Part shown: one piece after another, positions 26,690-39,100 of the stretch
How the letters are laid out: each line of letters opens with the position of its first letter
Position numbering within the stretch: the first letter of the stretch is position 1
NCBI RefSeq assembly: GCF_014489635.1
Contig: NZ_CP060828.1
Location: forward strand, 2,232,001 to 2,296,000
DNA length: 64,000 nt
Origin: Streptomyces roseirectus
Lineage (GTDB): Bacteria; Actinomycetota; Actinomycetes; Streptomycetales; Streptomycetaceae
Direction of reading: 5' to 3'
Position numbers and translations under genes: made by a program
Notes under the pieces: model-generated
The model's input: the letters and a program-made list of their open reading frames with translations, nothing else
What the model was told of the DNA's origin: nothing
Database searches by the model: none

Positions 26690-29600
26690 TCAGCGGAACT
26701 TTCGCCACTTCCATTTCATTTTCCATTGGGTTACGCGAAGTTTGGCCCTAAATCTCCACAGCCTTGCTCTGCTGGCGAACGAAGCTCCCTGGTTCAAGCG
26801 GGCAGCCAGGCCGCCACCCACCCCGCCACCTGCGCCCGCCAGGGCGAACTGCCCCCAGTTCCAACTCTTGGTACCTGCATTCGAAGCCGTGTAGGCGGCC
26901 AGTCCTGCACCAGCTCCTACAGCGACACCGCAAACGACACTCGCGGCACAGGCGAAGCCTCCGGCGAATCCAGCTACAACGAGTCCGAAGGACGTGTAGT
27001 TACGCCAATTTCGACGGAAGTGTCGGCCGACGCCTTTCCCCCAGGACTTTGCTTTCTTCCACTTCTTCTTGAACCAGCTCCACTTGCCGTCGAGGTCGAA
27101 GCGGTTCAGCGGGTCAGCGTGGGCGTACTCGTAGGCGTTGAGATTGCCGCCGTAGACGGGGTCGACGGAGAGGAAGCGTCCGGTGACGGGGTTGTAGAGG
27201 CGGACCCCCATGAGAGTCAGGCCGGTCAGCGTCTCGGCGGAGCGTTGCTTCCCGCCGAGCCAGCCATAGCGAGCCGAGGTCTGCCCGACGCGCGGGTTGC
27301 CGTACTCGTCGCTGTCCAGGACAACGGGTGCCTTGCTGTTGTCCAGCGGGAGCTGGAGAGCGACGTCGCCGTGGATGGTGGTGAGCTGGAGGACGGTGTC
27401 GCCGGTTTTCGTGGTGGTGGCGGCGAGGTCGCCGGAGGTGGATTCGACGTTGCGGGAAAGTGCCCCGCTCGTGGTGTTCTCCACGATCCAACGGGGGCTG
27501 TCGCCGTCACTGTCGTAGTGGTTCAGCTTGGAGTCGGTCTGGGTCCAGGTGGTGCCGCTGCCCGTTTCCACGGTCCAGGAGCGGTAGCGGTGTGCGGCGT
27601 CGAGCTGCCAGGTCTGGCGCTTGCCGTTCGCGGTCTGCTGGTGGGCGAGGTCGTTGGCGTAGTAGCCGACCGTGGCGCCGGGGAGAGCCGTTGTGCGGCT
27701 GAACGCGTCGTAGACGTAGCCGGTGTCCACCAGGCGGTCGTAGCTGTCGTAGGTGTGGGTGGTGGCGGTCCCTCCGCTGGTCGGGCAGTCGCTGCCGGCT
27801 GTGCCGGTCGCGGTGGTCAGGGACTTGCGGTTGGCGCGGGCGTCGAAGGTGTAGGCGCGGCGGGTGCAGACCGTCTCGGAGGTGTCCTCGGCGGTGGTGA
27901 GGCGGCCGGTGGTGTCGTAGCGGTAGGTCTGGTCGGACCAGCCGGTGTGGCTGGTGACCTGGCCGTGGATGGATTCCGTGACCGTGTCGGAGTAGACGAT
28001 CGTCGCGTCGCTGTCGCGGGTGTAGGTGCGGGCGGTCGTCGAACCGGTGGTGTCCTCGGTGGTGGTGAGGGTGTAGCCGCCGGGAAGTTTCTCGGTGGCG
28101 ACCGAGCCGTACGCGTCGTAGGTGGCGCGGAAGGTGCCGGCGATGGAGTCGGTGGTGCTGGTGGCCAGGCCGCGGGGCTCGGCGGACGTGTCGTAGGTGT
28201 ACGTCACCGTCGACGGGGCTGTGTCGGTGGTCTTCACCGGGCGGTTCAGCAGGTCGTACTCGGTGGTCGTGACCCCGCCGTCGGCATCCGTGTAGGAGAC
28301 CTGGCGGCCCAGCTTGTCGTACGCCTTGGTGATCGTGCCGCCGGTCGGGGAGACCGACTTGGTCGCGCGGCCGGTAGCAGGGTCGTACTCGGTCGTGGTC
28401 TCCGGGACGGCCTGGCCCAGGCCGCCGGTGAGCGCGGTCTTGGTGGGGCGGCCCGCGTTGTCGTGGGTCGTGGTGGTGGTGCGGGTGACGCCGTTCGCGG
28501 TTTCGGTGACCTTGGCCGGGTTGCCCCACCAGTCGTACTCGGTGGTGGTCGTGGTCACGCCGGTGGGGTTGGAGCCGCCGCCGGTGATCGCGCCGCCCGC
28601 TGTGGTCTGGCAGACCAGGTCGGCCCATTCGGGGCGGCCGGCGCAGGTGCCGGTGCCGGTGCCGGTGCCGGTCGCGGACCAGTACGTCGTGATGCGGGTG
28701 CCGGCGTCCGTGCCCGACGCGCCGGGCAGGAGCTGCTTGATGGTGCGGCCCTGGGCGTCGTACTCGGTGGTGTCGGTGATCGCCAGGCCGGACGGGTCCT
28801 TGACGGTCTTCGCGGGCAGGCCCTTCGCCCAGTCCATCACCGTCTGCGTGACACGCGGTTCGCCCTGGACGGTGGGGTGTTCACGGATCTGAGCCCCCAC
28901 GGTGGCCTTGGTGACCTGGTCCTTGACCTTCGCCGTGCCGTCGGTGGGACGGCCCGCGTCGTACTCGTTGACCGTCCACGAACGGGCCGTCACCGACGTA
29001 CCCGACGGCACGAGGGTGGTCGTACCCGACTTCAGGTCGGCCGTCAGGTCGATACGGCGCAGAGGGCCGAACTCCTCCAGTTCCCTGGTGCCGGTGTCGT
29101 TGTAGACGGACTTCGTGGCCAGGAGGTCGGCGCGTTCGGCGCTGGTGAGCTGGGCGATGCCCAGGTCCGCCTGCGCCGCCTTGTCGACGGTCGTCGTGCC
29201 GAGGGCCACCGCGCGGTTGGCGGCGGTCAGTTCGCGGACCGCGTTGCCGAAGCGGTCGTACTCGGTGGTCGTGATGTGACCGCCAGGGGTGGCGGTGTTG
29301 ACCTCGCGGCCGGAGACGCCCAGGTAGTGAACGTCCGCACGGGTATACGCGCTCGCGCCGAGGGCGCTGCCCGAGTTCGACGACGGGACACTGTCCGCCG
29401 GGAAGACGGCCGTCGCGTCGGTCGGGGCATCGAGCTGGCCCCAGGTCCTGACGTCGGTCGCGGTCATCTTGTGCGGGCCGTTCAGCGCGACGTCATAGAC
29501 GACCGTGGTCGTCGCCGCGCCTTCCTCCGTCGCCGTCGTGCCCTGCTTGAGACCCGGGATGCCTTGAGGAGCATGCCGTCGTTGGCGGTCGCGGAGTTGC

Positions 29601-32600
29601 CCGCCTTGCCGTACGTCATGGTCCAGGGGAGTTCACCCGGCGGGGTGTACTGCGTGACGCGGCCCGCGCTGTCGTAGGCGTACTCCGTCTTCAGCGACGG
29701 GGTGATCTGCGGGTTCCATGCCTGGCGCAGACGGGAGTTGCCGTCGTACAGGTACGTCTGGACCGTCTTCGCCGTCGCCGCCGAAGCACCCGGTTCGGTG
29801 GACCACAGGCGGATCTCCTTCACCTGGTTCGCGACGTCGCCCAGCGTGCTGCCGGTCGCCGTGGTGGAGGTCGCGTAGACGAACTCCAGGGCGCGGCAGC
29901 CCTTGGTGGACGGGGTCGCCGTGCACGCCGCCGCCGTCGCTGCCGAGGTGGGGGCGATCACGCGCTTGGGGCGGGCGAGCTTCTTGTCGCCGGCCGTGAC
30001 GGTCTCGGAGACGACCGTGGTGGTGGAGTTGGCCAGGCCGTCGAGCAGGGTGCTGGAGACCTGCCAGGTGGTGGCCGTGCTGTCGGGCTTGGTGAACTGG
30101 GTGACCGTGCCCTCCGTGTCGGTCAGGGTGAAGCTGGAGGACACGCTGCCGGTGAGGGTCAGGTCCTCCGATCCCGGTTCCGGGATCCACGCGGTCTTCG
30201 CCGCGTTCGCGGTGAAGTGGGTCTCCTCGCCCTCCGCGTCCACGACCGCGACGGCCGTGTCGGAGATGCGGCGGACGTGGCTGAAGTCGGAATCCGTCAG
30301 CTCAGCGGCTGTACCCGACACCCACTCCTTGCCGAAGATCGGGGCCTGGCCCTCCTGCGTGGCGGCCTTCTCGGGGACGCGGGAGGACGCCGTGCGCGAG
30401 ACCGTCAGGTCGAACGCGGAGACGTCCGTGGCGCTGGTCGTGAAGTCACCGGTGAGGAGGTTGACGCTGCCCGGACCGACCTCGCTGGTGGCCGCGCCGG
30501 TCGCGTTGCGGTCGACGATGATGCTCAGCGGTTCGGTGCTGCCGGTGGCGGTGCCGGTGAAGTCGGCCTTGATCTGGACGGTGCCGTCGGGGTCGACGGT
30601 GTCGGTGGCGTTCCACACCAGGGGCGCGTTCTTGCCGCCGGTCATCGGGACGGGCCAGGCGGTGAGCGCCGTGCCGCCGGAGGTCACATGCGTGGGCGGG
30701 ATCCGCACCCAGGGGTCGGCCTCGGAGCGGCGCCAGGAGAAGGCGACGTTCGTGTACTTCGACGCGTCCGCTTCCGCGACCAACGGGAGGCGGCGGGCGG
30801 TGCGTTCGCCTTCGGAGGGCTGGACGAAGCCGCCGGGGCCGGCGTGGAAGACGTACTCGGTCGCGTCGGACTTGTTGTCGGCTTTGTCGACCGCGCGGAC
30901 CTGAAGCGTGTGCGTGCCGTTCTTCGGCGGAGCGACGGAGATCGCTTTCGCCGCCGAGGCATCGCTGGTGGCGACCTTCGTCCAGGTCACACCGTCCAGG
31001 GACCATTCGAGCCAGTTGTGGTCCGTGCCCGACGGCGGGGTGACGGTGAACGTGCCCGCCTGGCCGGCCCCCTTCACCCACGACTCGGTCGGATAGTCGG
31101 TGGAGACCACCTTCGTCGGGGCCGAGGGCGCGGTGGTGTCGACGGTGAACGTCTTCCACGCCGACCAGCCGGTGTTGTAGTGCGTCCCGTCGTACGGGTT
31201 GGTGCGGAACCTGTACGTCTTCCCGTTCGTCAACACCCCTGACGGCACGGTGACCGAGGCGACCTGCCCGGACGGCACGTACTTCGACACGATCACGTTA
31301 CCGACCTGGATGTCGGTCGCGTTGTCGAAGATCTGGAACGTGCCGTTGTCCTTGTCACCGTCCGCGTCCACGAACGTGTCCCGCAGGGTCGGAGTCGTCG
31401 TGTTGACGACGTACGCGCCGCCGTAGGAGAAGTACGGCGGGCCCGCCTCCTGCTTCGTTCCCGTGCGCGGCCGGTAGTTGTAGGTGACGGTGAGCTTGGG
31501 CGGGTTCGAGGCCGCGTTCGCGGAGTTGACCCGCTTCCAGCCCGCGGACGTCGACTCGTTCGCCGCCTGGATCCCCAGGTGGCCCCGGGTCGCCTTCGCG
31601 GACGCCCACTCCTGCACGAGCGTGGTGACGTTCGCGTTGATCCAGCCGTCCGGCTGCGCCGCGCACTCCACGTTGCCGCGGGTCTCCGTCGAGGACGCCT
31701 TCACCGCCGACATCGCCGGACGGTTCGTCCACCGGCTCGACGTCGATGCCGCAGCCGAGGACCACACGTCCCACTGCTGCGGCCCGCAGCCGACGTTGTT
31801 GCCGGAGTGGAAGTTCCACAGCGACAGCTTCGCGTCCAGCACCAGCGCGTCCTGGACCGGCGTCGTGTTCCACGAGATGTACGACCGCGCGGTACGCGGC
31901 GTGCCGTCCGCGTTCTTCGTGCCCGGGTTACCGAAGTCCAGCTCCTTGTCCGCCGACCAGTCGACCGTCTCGCCCTGCTGGACATAGGTGTCGAAGACGT
32001 TCGACAACGACGACGTCGACGGGTCCACCGTCACCGGATACTTCGTCTCCGGATCGCTCAGGAACTTGGCGTCCGGTGTCACCACCAGGTCGACGGAGGA
32101 ACCCTTCTGCACGACCTTCAGCCCGACCCGTGCCCGGTTGGTGTGCTCGCCGGACACCTTGTCGACCGACGCGTCCCACATCACCGGCGCCGGCATCACC
32201 GCACGCCGGGTGTTCCTGGCGTCGGTGAACTCCACGCTCCCGTCGGCCAGTTGCTTCGCCTTCAGGCCCTTCGCCTTGAGCGGCAGGGTGTAGGAATAGT
32301 CGCCGGACGCGGGGCGCTGCTTGAGTTCGACGAACTGCTCGAAGCCGGTACGGGTCGCCTCGACGATCACGTCCGCGCCGGGGACGGCGTTGACGTATTC
32401 CGCACGGGTGCCTTCCAGCTTGGGTGCGGGCAGGCCGCCCTCCACTGGAGCGTGATCTGCTGGTCGCCCTCCCCGAGCGTCACCAGATCCGTCGCCGCCG
32501 AAGCCTGCGCCGCCTTCAGGGACGTGGCCGGAGTGCCGATCTTGCCAGCCAACCATAATCCCTCCGGGTGCGCCACCGGCTCGACGCCGTTCCCCGACTC

Positions 32601-32981
32601 GCGCAGAGTCACATCGACGTCCGTCCACTGGCCGTCCCGCTCGAACCGCACCGGCCCGGCCGCCAGTTCCGTGGTGAGACTGCCGTCCTTGTTCGCCCAC
32701 GTCGTCGACGTCTCGGTCCGCTCGGACAACGCCTCGACACGGTGACCCGCCAGACGGGCAGCCACCCGCGCCGACGGGATATCGGCCGCCGAGGTCACCG
32801 AAGCTTTGTCTTCCGCCTCCGCTGCCGCCCGGGACGACGGCTGAGCGGAAGCTGCCCCCTCCAGGAGGGTGACGGACAGGAGCAGAGCGATACCGCCGGC
32901 CGTCCAGCGCAGGCTCCTGCTCTCGGCACCCCACACGCGTGCTCTTCCCTCGAGAGAGGGTCTTTCCTCTGGATCCAACAA
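26690..32981 (-). pseudogene. Rhs/YD-repeat secreted toxin gene with two frameshifts
   Basis: A gene of about 2,097 codons in three frames. Part 1, from TTG 32981 (GTG 32936 is an alternative), has a signal peptide (RWTAGGIALLLSVTLLEGAASA). A missing base near 32441 shifts it to part 2, which carries a DNRLRE-type domain (NVFDTYVQQGET ... SYISWNTTPVQDALVLDAKLSLWNFHSG), Fn3/Ig-like modules and the Rhs prefix NLLTGDFTTSATDVSAFDL. A second missing base near 29561 shifts to part 3: YD repeats (TTTEYDRFGN, TEYDLLNRPVKT) and the core end GRFLSVDPVYGGNLNAYEYAHADPLNRFDLDG. The C-terminal tip, about 115 residues, is hydrophobic then very basic (RARLWRFRAKLRVTQWKMKW). A cell-surface polymorphic toxin, probably inactive unless the lesions are assembly errors. 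Confidence 0.85.
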
Positions 32982-33500
32982 AGCGGTTCCCCCCTGCTGT
33001 GAATGGATTCCGAACGAGATGGAAGGTATCGGATAGGCAAAGAAGGCAAAGAGTGAATTATGGGGCGCGAGCGATCAAGCGATCACCCTGTGTAGTGATG
33101 AGGTGTGTCACATTTGCAGAAATGGTGAAGTGGAATCCGTTTACCCTGAAGTGATGCCTGGCTTGTCGCCGGTAGTCGGCGAGCCACCCGCAGTCGTCGA
33201 TCGTGAACGGGTACGGCACCGGACAGATCGGCCGAGAATCTCGTGCAGCCGATAATCCGCTGACCGATCCGTACGCTCCTACGGGACGACTCTGGTTGCT
33301 GCCCCTCAGCCGATGATGACCACGTCACCACCCTGGACCACGCCCGTTGCCCGTCACCGTCGAACCCTCCGGCACAGGCTCGGGAAGCGCCCATGGAGTG
33401 GACATCGGACTGTAGACGGATGAAGAGATCGGCAGAGCAGCCGCCTTACGAGTTGGTGCGTGATAGGGGTGAGGTGTCGCGCCTGGCTGGTGGCATGATC
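32982..33500. other. Relatively AT-rich upstream region of the Rhs gene
   Basis: No supportable gene. The first 150 bp are relatively AT-rich, as expected of the Rhs promoter, with AGGGGGGAA eight bases before the TTG at 32981. The remainder has short frames without coding character. Confidence 0.5.
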
Positions 33501-33505
33501 CGACT

Positions 33506-34250
33506 GTGGCGATCATGGCCAATCGGGCGGTGCTGGCGTATCGGCTGTTCACGGGGGTCTCTCGGCGTCATACAGCCCGCCTGGTTGAGGAGTTGGCGAC
33601 TCCGTGGCAGGCCGGTCTCGAGGGCCGCCGTCATGCTGCACGCGGTGGAGTCCGGAAGCGGGCCGCGGGTGCCGGCGCCCGCCATCACCCGCGCGATCGG
33701 AGAGATACGTCGACTCCTGGCTGAGCGGGGATGCGCGGTCCCCGACCGCCCTGGCCTGCGTCTGCGGACGCTGACGGATGTGTTCGCCCACGCTCAGGCC
33801 GAGGGCATCGAGTTGCGCCTGGACGCCACCGAGATCCAGGTCCGCCGGCCACCGGCCGGACGTGGTGGCCGGCGCGCGTTCGTCTCCGGCAAGAAGAAGC
33901 AGAACACGATGAAGGCCACCGTGATCGCGGACCGGCGTGGCCGCACGTTATGGACCGATGCCCTGCGACCTGGACGTATGCACGATGCCACGGCCGCCCG
34001 CAACGAGGGCATCGCCGTCTGCTTCCAGCACTTCGCCGACGTCGAGGTCCTCCTGGACGATGGTTACCCCGGCCTGAGCCGCGACCACCGCGGGCAGGCC
34101 GTCACACCACCCAGAAAACCCCGGCCCGGAGCACTGCCCGACCGAGTCGAACAGTGGGAACGCGACCGCCACGGGCACTCCTTCGACCGCATCACCGTCG
34201 AACACGCCCTCGCCGACTGGCCCGCCGCTTACCGGGCGTGCGGAGCGATC
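33506..34250 (+). pseudogene. IS5-group (DDE_Tnp_4) transposase, internally deleted
   Basis: The N-terminal frame reads AIMANRAVLAYRLFTGVSRR and ELATPWQAGLEGRRHAARGG; near 33690 the sequence jumps to another frame that continues AITRAIGEIRRLLAERGCAV, RLRTLTDVFAHAQAEGIELR, LDATEIQVRRPPAGRGGRRAF and VSGKKKQNTMKATVIAD, the latter with the catalytic Asp of LDATE. The region in between, normally about 30 residues (MLVTLVHLR-type helix), is missing, and the C-terminus is truncated after RITVEHALADW. No terminal repeats are seen. Non-functional relic of a HARBI1-like IS. Confidence 0.75.
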
Positions 34251-34295
34251 CCGGCGGCCCTCGCTACCCCGCTCGCTGCGCTGCAGCGCCCCCGC

Positions 34296-34783
34296 CAGAC
34301 GGGAACATCTCTTTACAGACCGCCGAGCCCGCGAGTGTTTCCGGTGAGATTTTGCAGTCCGCCGACCAGCCCGAGGAACCTGCTGTCTCGGAGCCTGTTG
34401 CCAGCATCAACATGGTTGCTCTCGTTCCTGAAAAGCAGAGGTCCCGGACCGACCGACCGTGGCAACGTGTCCTCCCTCCGCCGTAATCGTCCTGGTCGGC
34501 CTTGGCCTGGGCGTCTACGCCTGGTCACCGTGTTGGAGGCGCTCGACGACTCCGGCAACAGGGTCACCCGCGTCGCCGGCAACAGCGTGATCCGCTCTCA
34601 CGACAACTCTGGAGCAGTGAGCCTGTACTCCTGCGCTGGACTGCCCGTCGACGGCTGGGCCGTCCCAGGCCGCGCGGACACCGACCGGCGCTGGTTCCTT
34701 GTCACCCTTGGCGACAAATCCCCGCACCCGGGCCGCCGCGGCTACGTCTTCTCCGCCGAGATCCCCGTGAAGGAGCTGTCAAT
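34296..34783 (+). pseudogene. Truncated membrane-anchored SH3-like protein
   Basis: Three frames piece together one plausible protein: a disordered acidic part (EPASVSGEILQSADQPEEPAV ... VALVPEKQRSRTDRPWQRV), a single membrane segment (SAVIVLVGLGLGVYAW), then an extracytoplasmic domain (TVLEALDDSGNRVTRVAGNS ... SLYSCAGLPVDGWAVPG ... RRWFLVTLGD ... RRGYVFSAEIPVKELSIPS) resembling a bacterial SH3-type fold. The 5' end is lost at the IS5 relic and the 3' end stops at the IS3 element. Lesions lie near 34480-34510. Interpretation is moderate. Confidence 0.4.
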
Positions 34784-34805
34784 CCCCTCGGACTGTGGAG
34801 ATCTT

Positions 34806-35644
34806 CTAAGCGGCCAGCCCCAGGACGGAGTTGGCTCGGTGGCCGTGTTCGTAGTCGATCGGACTTCTGTATCCGCACACGCTGTGTAGTAGGTGCGTGT
34901 TGTAGAAGCCGGTGATCCAGGTCGCGATCCTCAGGCGGGCCTCGGTACGGGTGGCGAAGGTGAGCCGGTGGACATACTCGACCTTGAGCACGCTGTTGAA
35001 CGCTTCACTGACGGCGTTGTCGAAACACGAGCCGACGCGGCCCATGGACTGGATCATGCCCTTCACGTCACCGCTGCGGGCGGCCGCGGCCATGTTGAGC
35101 GATGCGGCGACGAGCTCGGCGTCGTGATGCCTGCCCATCGCATAGCCGAGCAGTCTCCGTGAGAAGAGGTCGATGACGGTAGCGAGGTAGAGCTTTCCCT
35201 CGCCGGTGGTGATCTCGGTCATGTCCCCGCACCACACCTGGTCCGGGGCGTCCGCGATGAAATCCCGGCGCACGAAGTCCGCAAACGCGGGCCGTTTGCC
35301 CGACCTGGTCAGACCTCGGCGTCGACGGATCTTTCGTCCGGCCAGGCCAAGTTCAACCATCAGGCGGGCGACGGTGTTCACTGAGACGCGCCAGCCCTCG
35401 CGCACCAGGATGAGCCAGATCTTCGGGGAGCCGTAGGTGCTGCCGGACCGTTCGAAGATGTACTGGATCGCGTCGAACAGCTGTCCGCACCGGACTCGCG
35501 GGCGGTGGTGGGCTTGTCGCGCCACTTGTAGAACCAGGACTCTGACACCCCCACAACCGGGCAGGCCAGACGGTGCGGGGCGTGGTGTTCGGTCCTCTGG
35601 CTACCGATGAACGCAGCCAGCTCGGCCGGGTCCGTCTCGGTCAC
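34806..35644 (-). pseudogene. IS3-family transposase OrfB, frameshifted
   Basis: Starts at GTG 35644 (VTETDPAELAAFIGSQRTEHH), overlapping the orfA stop as GTGA. The first part (HTH_21-like, GVSESWFYKWRDKPTTARE) loses frame near 35490-35500 and continues as GQLFDAIQYIFERSGSTYGSP. The rve integrase core follows with the DDE triad visible: Asp in WCGDMTEI, Asp in ATVIDLFSRRLLGYAM and Glu in NAVSEAFNSVLKVE. The C-terminus HSVCGYRSPIDYE is complete. One indel restores the family length of about 279 residues. Confidence 0.85.
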
Positions 35645-35970
35645 TTTACCCAGAGGACCATGCATCGCTTGAGGACATCATGCTCCATCTCCAGCTCGCG
35701 GATCCGCTTGTTCTTCTCTCTTGTCTCCCGCCGCAGTCGCTCGAGTTCAGCGCGCTCGGCCTCGCGCATCCGGCCACCCGGCGCCGGCTCGGCCGGCCGG
35801 TCGGAGCTCACCGACCCGTTGCGGCGCCAGCGCGAGACCCAGCTGTGCAGCGTGCCCGGATGCACCCCGAGCTCCTCAGCGACCTCCGGGACCGGCTTGC
35901 CTGTCTCGATCACGATGCGTACAGCACCCTCACGGAACTCGGCGTCGTACGACTGATGCTTGGAACCCAT
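35641..35970 (-). CDS. IS3-family OrfA (HTH) protein
   Basis: 109 residues from the ATG at 35970 (MGSKHQSYDAEFREGAVRIV). It contains the HTH_Tnp_1 helix-turn-helix (IETGKPVPEVAEELGVHPGTLHSWVSRWRR) and a C-terminal leucine-zipper-like coiled coil (RLRRETREKNKRIRELEMEHDVLKR), which in IS3 elements mediates dimerisation and end binding. It overlaps orfB by 4 bp. Intact, but its partner orfB is not. Confidence 0.88.
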   Translation of the reverse strand: MGSKHQSYDAEFREGAVRIVIETGKPVPEVAEELGVHPGTLHSWVSRWRRNGSVSSDRPAEPAPGGRMREAERAELERLRRETREKNKRIRELEMEHDVLKRCMVLWVK

Positions 35971-36109
35971 GAACCCCAACTTCCCCTGCAATCACGGACT
36001 CCACGCTACGAGGGGAACCTCAGAAGTGCAGCGGACGACGTGTTGAGCTCGTCCGCCTGCGCACCTTTGCAACCTGCATGTAGCTCTGCTCGGCAGAAGG
36101 AGTGCGCCC

Positions 36110-39100
36110 TCAGGAATCGCCGTCGAGACGATCCGGCAACCACCTCGACGCCTGTTCGCGGCTGACGCGGTTCGCGTCCACGTACCACTGGCGGCGTCGG
36201 TTGTCCCACCGCGCACCCAGCAACCTCTTCGCCTCGTCCTTCTCGGCAAAGGGAACGTTCAGATAGAGCCGACTTCCCTCCTGCGCCGCAGCCCGGTCGT
36301 CCGACGGACGAGAGGCCCTTGGGTTCCACGCGGCACGCTCCTTGCGAGCGCGCTCGATCACCCGCCCGACCCGTTCGCATGCGGCGGGGTCCGTCAGGCG
36401 CATCATCAGATCCGTCGGGCCCGAGTTGGCCAGCAGGTTGAGCGAACCGTGCCACAGCACAGCGCCGTCCAGAACGAGCACCTTCTCGTGCATGCGGTCA
36501 CGGAACTCCACCTGGCATCCGGCCGCTCTCAGTTCCTGGACGAGTCCTCGGACGCGTTCCACGGCCGCGTCCGAGGACTGCTCCTCGGGCGGCCGGGTGC
36601 GGACGGTGACAGTGACACCGTCCGCCACTCGCTTGGCCAGTTGTGTGGACCACGCCCGCACAGGTCGTGGATCGAGAAAGGGGCAGTAGACCTCGATGCT
36701 GCGCGTGGCCCGATCGATGTCCCAGCTCACGGCGCGGGGTACCTCGTCGGCCGGGAAGAACGCCGGCCGGGAGAGTTCCTCCTCGGAGAGCGAGGCGAGT
36801 TGTGCGGCCTCACGGACGGGGATGAGCTGGTCGACGGAGATGCACTGGGCGTGCGCTTCGAGATGGTCGAGCATCCGTCGCGCTTCGCTGGTCGCGGAGA
36901 GGTGCTGCCGCAGATGCTCGACGTCCGCGATGACGATGAGGTGGTCCTGGGCTCGGCTGAGCGCGACGTTGAGCAGACGACAGGTGTTCGAGGACAGTCC
37001 GGTTCCCTGGAAGAAGTAGCCGGGCTGGGTTCCGGCCCCTGCTGTCGTGTCGAGGATGACGATGGGTCGCTGGCTGCCCTGGAAGCGGTGCACAGTGTCG
37101 ACCAGGCCCTCGAACTGTTCCCCGAATCGGTGGCCGAGGCTGCTCTTGAGCGCCTGGACCTGCTTTCTGTACGGGGCGATCACGGCAAGGCGGTCGGTCG
37201 CCCTCTCCCCGACGGGTACGTCGTCCCACTTGCGGCCGGGCAGCACACCCTCGTACTGGAGTCCGCGGACGAGTTCGTGGACGGCGGCCTCGTGAACGGA
37301 GTTGGTCTGGTGGTCGCGACCACGGATGCGTTGGCGCGAGGTGTCGACAAGGATCAGTGGCGCGTCGACCAAGGCGTTGAAGGGGATCCGTGAATCGTTG
37401 TCGCGCCCTGTCTTCAGCGGTGCGTCCGGGTACGCGACGGTGTTGACGAGATCGCAGATCGCACTGCGCATGCGGTACTGAGTCTCGAGTGCGACGAGCC
37501 GCGCATCCGGCATCACCGACCCGCCCGCACTCACCAGCCCGGCACTGGAGAACACGTCCCGGGCAGTCCATTGCCGAGCGTGCTCCCGCTCGGCCTCCGA
37601 CGCTTTGCGATCGCTGTCGGCCTTCGTCACCGCCGGCAGCTGCCGGAAGTCACCGGCGAACACAATCCGCTTCCCTGCCAGTCCGGCGGCGTACCAGGCA
37701 GCCGGCAGGTTGACCATCCCCGCCTCGTCGACGACGACCACGTCCACTCGGTCGAGGAGTTTGCGCACCTGCACTCCCATGGTCACGGTCGCTCCGAGGA
37801 CACGGCACTTCGAGCGTACGGTCTCCTTGATCTTCCGGCGCTGCGCTTCCAGTTCGCCGATCTGCTGCTGGATGTGCTCAGCCTGGGACAGCAAGGTCGC
37901 ACGGGCAGGCAGCCCGAGGAGCTTCGGCCGTTCGGCCGCGATCGCCTTGTCCAGTCCGTCGGCTGCGGCTGCGGCCAGGCGGAGGTCGCGTTCCGCCGCC
38001 GCCAGCCCCGTCGACGCCTGCTGAACATCGATGCGCGCTTGGTGGAGCGTGGCCTGTGCCTTGTCGAGCTGGGCCTGCTTACGGCCGGCGAAAATGCCGC
38101 TCGGGGTTCCTGTCTTCCTGATCAGTTCCTCTTGGGCGGCGATCACGGATCGTGCGGTGTTCCGGGCCTGGAGGTGGTTCGTCCGCCTGGTGCCCGCATC
38201 GTTCTGACGCCGCCGAGCATCCGCGAGGTCCGTACGGAGACCGTCCGCTCTGTCATGGGCGGCGATGCCCTCCTGGGCGTGCCGCAAGGCCGTGCCCAGT
38301 TCTACAAGGGACTGGTCCAGACGGGCGCTCAGCCGGGCGCCGATCCGTTCGGCGTCGACCTGGTCGCCGTACCGGTCCCGCAGCGAGGCGCCGGCGATGG
38401 TCCCAGCGCGCTGCACGAGCCCGCTGTCGAACCCGTCCTCGTTCGAGAGCAGCTCACATATGCGTTCCAGAGCCTGGTCCACGGCGACGTTGGTGGGAGC
38501 CAGGAAGAGCACTGAGTGCCCTTGGCGGTAGTTCCCTTCGACAATGTGTCCGACCACATCGGTCTTGCCCGTCCCGGGCGGGCCCCACAGGAACAGCACG
38601 TCACCGTCGAGGGCTTGTGCCACCGCCTGGCGCTGACGAGGGTTGAGCTTGAGCGACGCCCAGTTCGCGACCCATTGGGCGGTGGTTCCGACACCTTTCC
38701 CCGGCCGCGGGTCGCCCTGTCCGAGAGCCCAGGCCGCGTGATCCGTCCGGACGGGGTGATTCGGCTGCCCCACCGTCTCCAGCCGTTCCACGAGAACGCG
38801 CCAGGTGGCCGCGTCGTCCTCCCGGATCTGCACATGGGAGGGGGTCGCTCCGAGGTCCGCACCGGTCACGACACGCACCTTGCCCTCGGGCATGCGCGAC
38901 ACCTCGGCAGGCGTCCACTCGCCCGTCGACCTCGACATACGGACCAGCGTCGCCTTGCCGTCCAGAGCGTCCAGCCACCGCTTGCAGTCGAAGAGGTACT
39001 CATGGCTGCCGTCGGCAGTGGCCACCCTGCGTCCGGCCGAGAGCGACACCTTGCCGCCGTCCTTGCCGTCGCTGCGCAGCTCCGCTGCGATCTCCAATCG

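Larger units (their letters stand above)
34784..36015 (-). mobile_element. IS3-family element with frameshifted orfB
   Basis: Imperfect ends can be matched: CCCCTCGGACTGTGGAG at 34784-34800 and, on the opposite strand, CCCCTCGTAGCGTGGAG from 36015. Inside are orfA and orfB in the usual -1 overlapping order. orfB has a frameshift near 35490-35500, so this copy is probably inactive. I could not identify a target duplication, so the exact ends are approximate. Confidence 0.75.

Noticed and set aside
27297..32745. Plus-strand open frames within the Rhs region
   Set aside because: They are antisense to conserved YD-repeat and DNRLRE sequence and have no start signals.
33325..33403. Minus-strand fragment reading MSTPWALPEPVPEGST as an ATP-dependent DNA ligase relic
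   Set aside because: Only a few residues resemble the ligase N-terminus and nothing of the domain follows.
36449..38515. Plus-strand frames opposite the helicase-PLD gene
   Set aside because: Low-complexity shadow sequence with no ribosome-binding sites; the opposite strand has all helicase motifs.
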